Assembly: GCA_016779225.1 (NCBI GenBank)
Contig: JADHNZ010000018.1
Coordinates: 1-56,261 of the forward strand
Reading direction: 5' to 3'
DNA length: 56,261 nucleotides
DNA from: Planctomycetota bacterium
GTDB lineage: Bacteria; Planctomycetota; UBA1135; GCA-002686595
The position numbers and the translations under genes are program-made. Below, one piece after another: positions 41,335-49,809 of this stretch. The notes beneath the pieces are model-generated. The model did no database searches. It was not told where the DNA came from and saw nothing but the letters and a program-made list of their open reading frames with translations. Each line of letters starts with the position of its first letter. Within the stretch, counting starts at the first letter, position 1.

Positions 41335-43496
41335 ACCCGCACTCCATCGGATTCCCGCTGCCCGACGACGCTCCCGCGGCCGGGGCCTGCATTCGCGTGC
41401 AGCGCCCGGAGCCGGGCCTGGCCGTGGTCGTCTTCGATCCGCCCCATCGCTCCTTCCCGATCTTCGACGCGCCCCTCCTGCGCGACCTGGACGCGGTGCT
41501 CACCGAGCTCGAGGGTGACGCGGCCCTGCGCGGGATCGTCTTCACCGGCCGGAGGCCGACCCAATTCCTCGCGGGCGCGGATGTGGAGGCCATCGGGACC
41601 ATCACCGACCCCGGGGTCGTCGAGGATGTGGTCCGCAGTGTCCACGCCCTGTTCGACCGCGTGGCGCGCCTGGCACCCCGAACGGTGGCAGCAGTGGGCG
41701 GACCGGTGCCGGGCGGCGCCTTCGAGTTCTCCATGTGCTGTGACCGGATCGTCGCCGTGGACGGTAAGAGCACGCGCATCGGGCTGCCCGAGACGATGCT
41801 CGGCATCCTCCCCGGCTGGGGGGGCTCGCACCGCCTGCCGCGGCGGGTGGGCATTCCGATCGCCCTCGACGCGATCCTGACCGGGCGCCTCCTGCCCGCG
41901 AAGCCGGCCCTCAAGCGCGGCTTCGTGGACCGGCTGGCGCACGAGCAGGACCTGGTGCGCATCGCCTCCGACATCGCCATGGGCCGCAAGAAGTGCGCGC
42001 GCCGGTCGCGCGGCGCGTGGGCCTGGCTCGTGGACCGCAACCCCCTTGCGCGCACCCTGATCCGCGACCGCGCGCTGAAGGGCGTGGACGCCAAGGCGCG
42101 CGGCAAGTACCCGGCGCCCTATGCGGCCCTGGACCTCGTCCTGAGTGCGCCGACTGCGCCCCAGAGGACCTGGGCCGGACGCGAGGCCAAGGCGGTGGCC
42201 GAGCTTGCGACGGGACCGGTCTGCAAGAGCCTCGTGGGGATCTTCTTCGCGTCCGAGGCGGCCAAGAAGCTGGGCAAGGGGCCGGAGGGCGTCGAGCACC
42301 CGCGGCCGCAGCAGGCCACGGTCGTGGGGGCCGGTGTGATGGGGGCGGGGATCGCCTCCGCCCTGGCCCTGGCGGGCGTGCCCGTTCGCCTGGCGGATCT
42401 GTCCTCCAAGGCGCTGGCCGGCGCCGTAGCCACGCACAGGACCGAGGTCGAGAAGCGTCGCAAGAAGCGGCGCCTGTCGAGCCACGAGGCCAACGCGGCC
42501 GTGGACCGGCTGGACCCGGTTGCGGGGGCCCTGGGAATGGCGCGCTCCGAGTTCGCGATCGAGGCGGTGGCCGAGGTGCTCGAGGTCAAGCGCAAGGTGC
42601 TTGGCGGTCTCGCGGAGCAGCTGCCCGCACACGCCATCCTGGCCACCAACACCTCCAGCCTCTCGGTGGGTGCGATCGCCGAGGGCCTGCCCCACCCCGA
42701 GCGCGTGGTGGGGATGCACTTCTTCAACCCCGTGAAGGCCATGCCCCTGGTCGAGGTGGTCCGCGGGCCCCAGACCAGCGACGAGGTCGTGACGCGCACC
42801 TGCGCCCTGGCCCTCGCGCTCGGTAAGACGCCCGTCGTGACGCGGGATGTGCCCGGGTTCCTCGTGAACCGGATCCTGGGTCCCTATCTGGACGAGGCCG
42901 TGCGCCTGTTCCTGGCGGGCGCGGAGGTCGAGCGGGTGGACCGCCTGATGCTCGAGTTCGGCATGCCGATGGGACCCTACACGCTGCTGGACGAGGTGGG
43001 CTTCGACATCGCCCAGCACGCGGCCGCGTCCCTGCACGCGGGCTATGGCGACCGCATGGCGCCCTGCCCGGGGCTCGAGGGCCTGGCGCAGCCCCACCGC
43101 CTCGGCCGCAAGACCGGGCTTGGGTTCTACAAGCACCCCGCGCCCGGCGACCGGAAGGGCAAGCGCGCGGTCGCGGAGGACCTGGCCTCGTTCCAGACCG
43201 GCCGCGGTGTTCGTTCGTTGAGCGATGCGGAGCTGGTGGACCGGCTGGTGCTTGCGATGGTCGGAGAGGCCGCGCGCTGCCTCGAGGAGCAGGTGGTCGA
43301 GAGCGAGCAGGTGCTGGACCTCGCCTCGGTGTTTGGCACGGGCTTCGCGCCCTTCCGTGGGGGCCTTTGGAGCCACGCGCGCAAGACGGGCTACGACCGG
43401 ATCGCCGCGCGGATGCGCGAGCTTCAGCAGGCCCCCGACATCGCAGAGCGCGGCGCGGGCGCGCAGCGCTTCGAGCCCACGGGACTGCTGTCCTAG
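41331..43496 (+). CDS. fadJ: Bifunctional enoyl-CoA hydratase / 3-hydroxyacyl-CoA dehydrogenase (FadJ/FadB-like)
   Basis: 721 residues. The N-terminal crotonase domain has GGAFEFSMCCDRI and RIGLPETMLGILPGWGGSHR, with both catalytic glutamates present. The Rossmann motif VVGAGVMGAGIASALALAG begins near residue 330. GMHFFNPVKAMPLVEVV carries the catalytic His of the dehydrogenase, and RKTGLGFYKH follows in the C-terminal domain. It carries out the middle two steps of beta-oxidation. Length (FadJ 714, FadB 729) and the FadI-like partner favour FadJ, but FadB is not excluded. The last codons lie inside a 22-bp tandem repeat. Confidence 0.92.
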   Translation: MNPHSIGFPLPDDAPAAGACIRVQRPEPGLAVVVFDPPHRSFPIFDAPLLRDLDAVLTELEGDAALRGIVFTGRRPTQFLAGADVEAIGTITDPGVVEDVVRSVHALFDRVARLAPRTVAAVGGPVPGGAFEFSMCCDRIVAVDGKSTRIGLPETMLGILPGWGGSHRLPRRVGIPIALDAILTGRLLPAKPALKRGFVDRLAHEQDLVRIASDIAMGRKKCARRSRGAWAWLVDRNPLARTLIRDRALKGVDAKARGKYPAPYAALDLVLSAPTAPQRTWAGREAKAVAELATGPVCKSLVGIFFASEAAKKLGKGPEGVEHPRPQQATVVGAGVMGAGIASALALAGVPVRLADLSSKALAGAVATHRTEVEKRRKKRRLSSHEANAAVDRLDPVAGALGMARSEFAIEAVAEVLEVKRKVLGGLAEQLPAHAILATNTSSLSVGAIAEGLPHPERVVGMHFFNPVKAMPLVEVVRGPQTSDEVVTRTCALALALGKTPVVTRDVPGFLVNRILGPYLDEAVRLFLAGAEVERVDRLMLEFGMPMGPYTLLDEVGFDIAQHAAASLHAGYGDRMAPCPGLEGLAQPHRLGRKTGLGFYKHPAPGDRKGKRAVAEDLASFQTGRGVRSLSDAELVDRLVLAMVGEAARCLEEQVVESEQVLDLASVFGTGFAPFRGGLWSHARKTGYDRIAARMRELQQAPDIAERGAGAQRFEPTGLLS

Positions 43497-43532
43497 GACC
43501 ACAGGACTGCTGTCCTAGCACCACAGGACTGC
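43482..43532 (+). repeat. 22-bp tandem repeat over the stop codon of the hydratase/dehydrogenase gene
   Basis: The unit starting GGACTGCTGTCCTAG and ending ACCACA occurs at 43482-43503 and 43504-43525 with one mismatch, plus a partial third copy (GGACTGC). The first copy encodes the C-terminal GLLS and contains the TAG stop. Each unit holds the small inverted repeat GGAC/GTCC. It may be a local slippage duplication or an RNA 3'-end element. Confidence 0.75.
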
Positions 43533-43561
43533 CTTCCCAAGAAGGCGCCAGAGCCCTACGA

Positions 43562-43598
43562 AGGAGCCCCGCCCGAGCAACGCTCGAGCGGGGCTCCT
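43562..43598. terminator. Strong hairpin terminator after the beta-oxidation genes
   Basis: AGGAGCCCCGC pairs with GCGGGGCTCCT as an 11-bp stem. After one C/A mismatch an inner 5-bp stem CGAGC/GCTCG follows with a 3-nt loop. It lies between convergent genes and has no U-tract, so it could act bidirectionally. Confidence 0.65.
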
Positions 43599-43645
43599 CC
43601 GGTTCAGGGGGCGCCTGCTGATGGGTCAGGCAGCTCCTCCTGCGA

Positions 43646-44359
43646 TCACTTGAGGAGGGCCGGCAGGCGCTCGACGAGCGCCTCCTTGCCGTCGTCCTCG
43701 ATCGGGTCCTCCCCGAGGTAGACATCGAAGATCGCCCAGCAGAGGGACTTGGAGGTCAGCACCTTCTGAGCCTTGCCGTTGATCGAGCAGTGCAGCTCGC
43801 CGCCGGGACGCCAGGTCATCGCGACCGTGCCGTACTCCTCCAGCTCGTCGAGGTTGCCGAAGTAGGTGCGGAAGGTGTCGAGGGCCTTGCTGCCGTCGTC
43901 CCAGCCCTCCTTGCCCTTCTTGGAGTCGATCCGCGGACGAAGCGAATCCTCGAAGGCCTCCTCGATGTCCTCGCCGTCCACATCACGGCAGAACACGAGG
44001 CGGATGGTCTTCACCATGTCGTCCTTCAGGAGAGCGGCGTAGAGCTTCTCGTCCCCGGCCAGGGCCTCGGCGTCCTTGCCCTTCCATGCGGCCAGCTTCT
44101 CCTTGGCGGCGACGGGGTCGACGTAGAGCCCGAAGGTGTAGACCCAGACGCTGAAGATCGTCTTGGTGCGAAGGCCGATCCCGGCGAGGGCGGTGGAGGT
44201 CGGCTTGGCGTCCTTCGGCGTGCCCTCGGCGTCGCGGGTGACGGGGTACTCGTAGCCCTCGTCGTCGTAGTCGATCACCTCGACCTTGGGGGCGTCGTCC
44301 TGGGCGAGCAGGGCGACGGGCGGGAGCAGGAGCGGCAGGAGCAGGAGGGAGGTGCGCAC
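43646..44359 (-). CDS. Exported chalcone-isomerase-like protein
   Basis: 237 residues, GTG start at 44359, with signal peptide MRTSLLLLPLLLPPVALLAQ. The core LAGIGLRTKTIFSVWVYTFGLYVD matches the chalcone-isomerase-like fold found in bacterial exported proteins. TIRLVFCRDVDGEDIEEAF and the C-terminal LCWAIFDVYLGEDPI continue the pattern. True isomerase activity is not expected; related plant proteins of this fold bind fatty acids. Convergence with the beta-oxidation operon is therefore suggestive but not proof of a lipid role. The 5' part contains ACGT sites, the 3' part does not. Confidence 0.8.
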   Translation of the reverse strand: MRTSLLLLPLLLPPVALLAQDDAPKVEVIDYDDEGYEYPVTRDAEGTPKDAKPTSTALAGIGLRTKTIFSVWVYTFGLYVDPVAAKEKLAAWKGKDAEALAGDEKLYAALLKDDMVKTIRLVFCRDVDGEDIEEAFEDSLRPRIDSKKGKEGWDDGSKALDTFRTYFGNLDELEEYGTVAMTWRPGGELHCSINGKAQKVLTSKSLCWAIFDVYLGEDPIEDDGKEALVERLPALLK

Positions 44360-44676
44360 GTGGTGGAGGGCTTGCAGGGGAAGGGGACGCGCTCAGGCGG
44401 ACGTCATCGGAGAGTAGCGGAGAGCCGCGGTCCAGCGGAAGGATCCTGGCGAGAGCCCTCCTGGAGGGTGTTGGAGGGCTTCTCCACGGGCTCGAGACGC
44501 GTGAGGCAGCGATCGGGACCGCGAGCGAGCCATTCTGGATCCGAGGCCGATGCGAAGGGCCTGAGAGGGCTAGTCCTGGGATCCAGGGGAGATTACTACG
44601 GTGACCCCATGCACTCTGCGGTCTACAGAGAGTCGCGCCGAAGTCAGCCCCTTGCTCGGCCATCCGCCGATCAGCC
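44360..44676. other. Intergenic region between divergent exported-protein genes
   Basis: This 317-bp gap should hold promoters for the chalcone-isomerase-like gene and the FG-GAP gene. The only AT-richer stretch is GATTACTACGGTG near 44590-44602. No confident promoter, operator or RNA was recognised. Confidence 0.5.
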
Positions 44677-46272
44677 ATGCGACCCCAGCTACTCTCCCTA
44701 CCGACCATTCTCGCTGTCCTGACCGCGGGCTCCTCGACGGCGCAGACCACGACGGAGGCCTACCGGCTCGAGCCGTCCGACCAGCCTGCCTCTGGAGATT
44801 CGGTCTTCAGCCTGAGCCTCGCCATGGACGGCGATCGCGCCATCGTCTCGGACACGATCCGAGGCGCGTGGATCTACGAGGTCAGCAGCAACACCGAGCT
44901 GGTCCGCCTCGATGCCCAGGGCGAGCCCAACGAGGGCTTCGGGTACTCGGTGGCCCTCGATGGGGATCGGGCCGTGGTGGGGATGCCCGGTTACGACGGC
45001 CTTGTCAATGGCGGGGACTTCGGCTGCGCCTGGGTCTACGACACGAGTAGCGGGAACCTGCTTGCGCAGCTCCAGGCCAACGGCTCCCTCATCAACGACC
45101 GGCAGGGGAATGCCGTCGCCATCAGTCAGGACTACATCGTCCTGGGCGCTTACCAGAAAAATCTGAGTCTGTTCTCTGGAGGCGACCAGGGTGCCGTGCA
45201 CGTGTTCGATCGGAACTCGTTTGCGGAGCTCTACACCATCTTCGCCCAGGACGGTGAGAGCGGGGACACCTTCGGTTCGGACGTCTCCATCCAAGGCGAC
45301 CGGCTCCTCGTCGGAGCCGAGGGGGACGACGGGACCTCGGGGTCGGCCTACCTCTACGACCTTGGAACGGGCGCCCTGCTGACCAAGATCGTGGCCACGG
45401 ACCGTCAGCCCGGGGACCGCTTCGGCCACTCGGTAGCCCTGGATGGAGATCGAGCCCTCGTCGGGGCGTGGTACGACGCCAATTCGAACGGGTACTTGGC
45501 GGGATCTGCCTACCTGTTCGATCTAAGCACCGGGCAGCAGCTGCATAAGCTGCAGGCCTCGGATGGTGCAGGCGGAGATCTCTTCGGCTGCTCCGTTGCC
45601 TTGAAGGACGGCCTCGCGGTCGTGGGGGCATTCTCTGCGTCGCTCCCGGTGTACGCCGCCGGGGCCGCCTACCGTTTCGATCCTGTTACGGGGCAGCAGC
45701 TCCAGAAGTGGGAGGCCTCGACCCCCGCTGAGTACAACCTCTTCGGTTACGACGTCGCGACCAACGGCATCCAGTCCCTCGTCAGCCTCCCCGGCTCCCT
45801 CTACTTCGGCATCCCTCCGACGGACAGCGCGGCCTGCGTCTTCGGGGCTCCAACGATCGGGGGCTCGTACTGCACTGCGAACCCCAACTCCACCGGGTCG
45901 CCGGGTCGCATCCTCGCCTTCGGCAGCTCGGAGCCCACCTACGCGCTCCGCCTCGATGCCAGCGCTCTGCCTCCCGGCCAGTTCGGCTACTTCCTCACCA
46001 GCGCCGCCCCCGGGTTCATTGGGAACGTCGCGGGGTCGCAGGGCAACCTGTGCCTCCTGGGCCAGATCGGCCGCTTCGTGGGCCCCGGTCAGATCCAGAC
46101 CACGAGTGCCTTCGGGACAGCTACCCTGGACGTCGACCTGACGTCGCTGCCGATCGGGGCCGGGCTCGCCGTCGCCCCGGGCGACGTCTGGAACTTCACC
46201 TTCTGGTTCCGGGACAACAACCCGAACCCGACCTCCAACTTCACCGACGCGGTCTGGATCACCTTTCAGTGA
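44677..46272 (+). CDS. Secreted FG-GAP repeat protein with a planctomycete-type C-terminal module
   Basis: 531 residues with signal peptide (MRPQLLSLPTILAVLTAGSSTAQ). About seven FG-GAP-like repeats, such as FGYSVALDGDRAVVGMPGYD and FGHSVALDGDRALVGAWYD, form a probable beta-propeller to about residue 390. The last 140 residues begin GGSYCTANPNSTG and include LPPGQFGYFLTS, GNLCLLGQIGRFVGPGQIQ and DVWNFTFWFRD. I associate this module with the ends of many secreted proteins of certain planctomycetes, where it may be a sorting or adhesion domain. No enzymatic residues are seen. It lies in the second ACGT-rich island. Confidence 0.85.
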   Translation: MRPQLLSLPTILAVLTAGSSTAQTTTEAYRLEPSDQPASGDSVFSLSLAMDGDRAIVSDTIRGAWIYEVSSNTELVRLDAQGEPNEGFGYSVALDGDRAVVGMPGYDGLVNGGDFGCAWVYDTSSGNLLAQLQANGSLINDRQGNAVAISQDYIVLGAYQKNLSLFSGGDQGAVHVFDRNSFAELYTIFAQDGESGDTFGSDVSIQGDRLLVGAEGDDGTSGSAYLYDLGTGALLTKIVATDRQPGDRFGHSVALDGDRALVGAWYDANSNGYLAGSAYLFDLSTGQQLHKLQASDGAGGDLFGCSVALKDGLAVVGAFSASLPVYAAGAAYRFDPVTGQQLQKWEASTPAEYNLFGYDVATNGIQSLVSLPGSLYFGIPPTDSAACVFGAPTIGGSYCTANPNSTGSPGRILAFGSSEPTYALRLDASALPPGQFGYFLTSAAPGFIGNVAGSQGNLCLLGQIGRFVGPGQIQTTSAFGTATLDVDLTSLPIGAGLAVAPGDVWNFTFWFRDNNPNPTSNFTDAVWITFQ

Positions 46273-46399
46273 GTGTGCGGGCGCTCCGCGTCCAGGGGCC
46301 ATCGAGTCGGGACCGCTCCTCCTACGCTGCTCTCGGTGCGTCACTCAGCGCGGTCGCGCACAACCCAAGAGCGGACACTCTCGGTCGCGTGGGAACGGC

Positions 46400-47275
46400 T
46401 CAACACCAGAGCTCGCAGAGGCCCGGCACGATCTCCAGCTGAGCGGTGCTGGCGGCGATCCACTCGCCGTCCACGACGAGGCCTGCATCGTCCTCGAGCT
46501 CGAGGGACAGGGTGCGCGCCTGGCCAAGCTCGACGAGGCTGGAGCCGGCGTGTGCTCCGGTCTGGACCGCGGCCAGTAGCCCCAGGAGGCGCGGGCGGAA
46601 GCCGCGCCGGATCGTGACGACGTCGAAGAGGCCGTCGTCGAGGACGGCGTTGGGCGCGAGCCGCATCCCGCGACCCGAGTGCTGCGTGATGGAGGCGACG
46701 CCGAGCAGCACCCGATCGTCACGCTCCCCGTTGACGCGAGCGCAGGCCGGGCGCAGCCGCGGGGCGAGCAGCTCCAGCACCGAGGCGACGTCGTAGCGTC
46801 GCCCCCGCGCCCAGCGGTGCTGCTCGGCCCTGGCATTAATGCGGGCAGCAGCGCCCCACCCCACGATGTTGATGGAGCGCAGCACGCGCCCCCCATCCAG
46901 GGTCAGCCGGATCCCATCGAGGCTGCGACGGCGCCCCGACAGCACCGCCCGCGCGGCCTCCTCAGGCGTCCGAATCCCAAGGTCCAGCGCGAGCGAGTTC
47001 CCCGACCCCGCAGGCACCGGCGCAAGGGGAATGGCCTGCTCCGGCCCCGACCAGTGCCGCAGGACCTCGTTCAGGGTCCCATCCCCACCCACGGGGAGCA
47101 CCAGGTCGTAGCCGCCATTCACACGCTCGAGCACCTCTGCATCGAGAGGTCTGCGGGTGCTGACCGTCTCGACTTCCCAGCCTGCTCCGGCGAGCACACC
47201 GGCCACCCGCCCACCCGACGCCCGTGCGAGCCCACGCCCCGCAGCGGGATTGACGAGGACGAGGGCGCGCGGCAT
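46400..47275 (-). CDS. Diacylglycerol/lipid kinase family protein (DagK/YegS type)
   Basis: 291 residues. VLVNPAAGRG at the N-terminus and VGGDGTLNEVLRH carry the conserved nucleotide-binding GGDGT, followed by PAGSGNSLALDLG. LAPNAVLDDGLFDVV lies in the C-terminal domain. The enzyme would phosphorylate a lipid such as diacylglycerol or sphingosine-like base in the cytoplasm. It sits 4 nt downstream of the cyclase-like gene stop codon region on the same strand side (end-to-start gap 47276-47279 relative to that gene), so it may be read through from elsewhere or have its own promoter. ACGT sites occur in its 3' half. Confidence 0.88.
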   Translation of the reverse strand: MPRALVLVNPAAGRGLARASGGRVAGVLAGAGWEVETVSTRRPLDAEVLERVNGGYDLVLPVGGDGTLNEVLRHWSGPEQAIPLAPVPAGSGNSLALDLGIRTPEEAARAVLSGRRRSLDGIRLTLDGGRVLRSINIVGWGAAARINARAEQHRWARGRRYDVASVLELLAPRLRPACARVNGERDDRVLLGVASITQHSGRGMRLAPNAVLDDGLFDVVTIRRGFRPRLLGLLAAVQTGAHAGSSLVELGQARTLSLELEDDAGLVVDGEWIAASTAQLEIVPGLCELWC

Positions 47276-47279
47276 GGCT

Positions 47280-49805
47280 TCAGCGCAGCTCGATGTCGTC
47301 GAGGAAGAGGCGCGGGTCGCCGCTGCCGGGTTGGGACACCTCGAGTTCCAGGACGAACTCGCGGCCGAGGTCGTCCGGGAGCTCGCCGGTGATCGTCTGC
47401 CAGCCGTCGCCGGGGCGCAGGTCGCGCTCGGCCAGGAGGCGCGGGCCCGCGGGGAGCAGGGCTCGGAGGCGCAGGCGGGTGTGGGCGTCTTGGCCGCCGG
47501 CGGAGGCTGCGCGAACCTCGACGCGGCTGCGGCCGGGGGTGACCTTCAGCTTCATCGAGGCGCGGCAGGGGGTGGACCCTGACGGCGCGCGGAGGGCGAG
47601 GACGCCCTTCGCGTCCCCTGGGGCGCCCACGGCCCCGGCGTCGCGGCCCCAGGTGGGGAAGTCGCGGGCGCTGGGCGCCACGGCCAGGGAGTTCAGGTCC
47701 GTCTCGCGGTCGAAGGTCAGGCGCGAGCCGGCGCGCGGCAGCTCCTCGATGAGGGCGGCAGCGTCCAGGTGCGGCCCCTCGACCAAGGCACGCCAGAGCG
47801 GCTCTGGCCCGGTGGGGTCGAGGCTCGCCGTGACCGTAGGGACCGGCCTCCCGGAGGCGTCGGCGAAGCGTGCCGAGAACGAGCGGCTGCCGTCACCGCG
47901 CCCCGACAGCTTGACCATCAGGGCGTGCGGCCCGGGTGTGAGGGAGAGGGGTACCACATGGCGCGCGTCGTCGTCGTTCCCCGCGAGGTTGTGGACGCGG
48001 AGGACCTCGCCGTCGAGCAGCACGCGCAGGGGGCGCTGGCTCCCGAGCCACAGGGCAGCTTCGGCCGCCTCCTCCGCGTGTAGCCAGGTGAACGCCCACC
48101 AGACCCCGTCGCCGGGGCCGCGGCCCTCCAGCGGGACGCGGCCGCTAGTCGCGAGGACCTCGCGCCAGCTGGAGCCCAGGCGCCGCTCCCCGGGGCTGGG
48201 CGTCTCCGTGTCGGGCAGGCGCTCGGCGTTGTTGAGCAGGTCGCCGTCCTTGTCCGAGACCGGCCCCAGCATCAGCCAGCGCCGCATCCAGGGCACCTGG
48301 TACAGGGGGCGCACCTTCCAGAACGCCCTCTTCGCGCGATTGGCCCTCTCCACCAGCCGGCTGTCCCAGGCCACATCAATGCCCAGGGAGTCGAAGCGCA
48401 GCTCGAACCCGCCGGGGCCTCCCGTGTTGACCACATGCGCAGCGAGGAGGTTCCCGCGGGGCTTGAGGGCGGCGCGTCCCGCGTCGCTGAGGTCGAGCTC
48501 CGCGAAGCGGCCCGCCGTGTACTGGGGCACCTTGGCCAGCTCCACTCCGTTCAGCCAGAAGGTGGCATGGTCATCAACCTGGGCGAACATGCGCAGCAGC
48601 TCGGCCGGCCCCTCCCAGTCGAACTCGCGCACCGCGTAGAGGTCGCGTGCGGTCCAGGTCGTCCGACCCGGACCCGCCTCGCCGAACGGCGGCTTGCCCT
48701 TCGACCAGCTTGCGTCGAGGGTCTCCTTCCAGCCCGCGCCCGGAGCCTGGGTCCGGTAGTGCCAGTCCACCGGGCGGTGACCGGCGGCGAGGGTGTACTC
48801 GCGCTTGTTCAGGTAGCTGAAGGTCGCGCGCCGCAGGAACAGCAGCGCGAAGCAGGTGTCCTCGATGGAGCCCCAGCCGCCGTCGGCGTTCTGGTTCTTC
48901 AGCAGGTCGATGGCGCCCTCGCGGTACCAGTCGCGGCCGCCGATCTGCTCCCGGTCCGACAGCGCCGCGACGCGCTCCAGGCCGTAGAGGTAGTAGTAGT
49001 GGTACATGTGGCTCCCGACGCCCTCGGGGCCACGGTCGCGGATCCAGCCCGTGCCCCAGGCAGGATTCCCGGTGGCCGTGAAGTGCGTGTCGAACCACTT
49101 CCACGCGTCCTCGATCCCGATGCGCGCGCGGGCCTGGGCCGGGTGGGTCCCCGTGCGCGCCAGCTCGCGGTCCGCGAGGGAGAGCATGGTGATCCCTGCC
49201 GCGGTCATCCCGCCCGAGGACTCGGGGTGGTAGTCGCCGCGGTAGCCAAAGCCTCCGTCGCGGTTCTGGCGCTGGCGCAGGGAGTCGATGATGCGCATCC
49301 AGGTGTGCGCCCCGACCTGGTAGTCGTGGTTCGCGGCGGCCCACAGGCCCAGGGCGGCGAACTGCGAGTTGGAGAGGTCCACCAGGCCCGCCGGATAGGC
49401 CCACAGGTAGGTGCTGGGGTCGGTGGCCTCCTCCAGCCAGTCCGCCAGGCGATGGATCTCGCGCTGATGCCCCGTGCCCCCGAGGGAGTCCAGGAACATC
49501 AGCATCGACGCCGCGCAATAGACCTTCTGCGGGCGCTTGTCCGACAGGAACGAGAGCGCGCGCTTGATGGCGTCGTGGCTGGCGGGGAGCCCCGACTTGC
49601 GCAGGGTGTAGGCCGTGAAGGCCGTGGCGCCCATCGGGTAGGAGCCGTGGTAGCCCGAGTTCGACCAGGAGCCGTTGCCCTGCTGCAGCTGCATCAGGCG
49701 CACGGCACCACGGTCGATCGCCTCGTTCACTGCCGAGGAGATCGACTGCGGCCACGCCAGCGGAGTCAGCGCCAGCGCCGCGAGGGCGCGCAGGCCGAGC
49801 CGCAT
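47280..49805 (-). CDS. Large secreted protein with squalene-cyclase-like alpha/alpha toroid and beta-sandwich modules
   Basis: 841 residues from ATG 49805, signal peptide MRLGLRALAALALTPLAWPQ. The first 400 residues contain prenyltransferase/squalene-oxidase-type repeats (RLMQLQQGNGSWSNSGYHG, LRQRQNRDGGFGYRGDYHP, LLKNQNADGGWGSIEDTCFA). The remainder consists of several beta-rich domains, the last (FVLELEVSQPGSGDPRLFLD) like a carbohydrate-binding domain. The DxDD cyclase acid is not evident, so it is unlikely to cyclise squalene; a polysaccharide- or peptide-handling toroid is plausible. It is 4 nt downstream of the araC-type gene and followed 4 nt later by the lipid kinase, all on the minus strand, suggesting one operon. 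Confidence 0.78.
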   Translation of the reverse strand: MRLGLRALAALALTPLAWPQSISSAVNEAIDRGAVRLMQLQQGNGSWSNSGYHGSYPMGATAFTAYTLRKSGLPASHDAIKRALSFLSDKRPQKVYCAASMLMFLDSLGGTGHQREIHRLADWLEEATDPSTYLWAYPAGLVDLSNSQFAALGLWAAANHDYQVGAHTWMRIIDSLRQRQNRDGGFGYRGDYHPESSGGMTAAGITMLSLADRELARTGTHPAQARARIGIEDAWKWFDTHFTATGNPAWGTGWIRDRGPEGVGSHMYHYYYLYGLERVAALSDREQIGGRDWYREGAIDLLKNQNADGGWGSIEDTCFALLFLRRATFSYLNKREYTLAAGHRPVDWHYRTQAPGAGWKETLDASWSKGKPPFGEAGPGRTTWTARDLYAVREFDWEGPAELLRMFAQVDDHATFWLNGVELAKVPQYTAGRFAELDLSDAGRAALKPRGNLLAAHVVNTGGPGGFELRFDSLGIDVAWDSRLVERANRAKRAFWKVRPLYQVPWMRRWLMLGPVSDKDGDLLNNAERLPDTETPSPGERRLGSSWREVLATSGRVPLEGRGPGDGVWWAFTWLHAEEAAEAALWLGSQRPLRVLLDGEVLRVHNLAGNDDDARHVVPLSLTPGPHALMVKLSGRGDGSRSFSARFADASGRPVPTVTASLDPTGPEPLWRALVEGPHLDAAALIEELPRAGSRLTFDRETDLNSLAVAPSARDFPTWGRDAGAVGAPGDAKGVLALRAPSGSTPCRASMKLKVTPGRSRVEVRAASAGGQDAHTRLRLRALLPAGPRLLAERDLRPGDGWQTITGELPDDLGREFVLELEVSQPGSGDPRLFLDDIELR

Positions 49806-49809
49806 GGGC

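Larger units (their letters stand above)
44121..46791. other. ACGT-rich island 2
   Basis: I count about 12 ACGT sites from 44121 to 46791, spanning the 5' half of the chalcone-isomerase-like gene, the FG-GAP gene and half of the lipid kinase gene. No ACGT was found in the 8.4 kb before it, and only one (52383) in the 9.4 kb after it. Both edges fall inside genes. Counted by eye. Confidence 0.75.

Noticed and set aside
30500-46800. The ACGT islands as assembly chimeras
   Set aside because: Reading frames and overlapping start/stop codons continue across the island edges, and the second island begins and ends inside intact genes. Read coverage would settle it.
47280-49805. Squalene-hopene cyclase
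   Set aside because: It has a secretion signal, lacks a visible DxDD catalytic motif and carries beta-sandwich domains, so only the toroid fold is shared.
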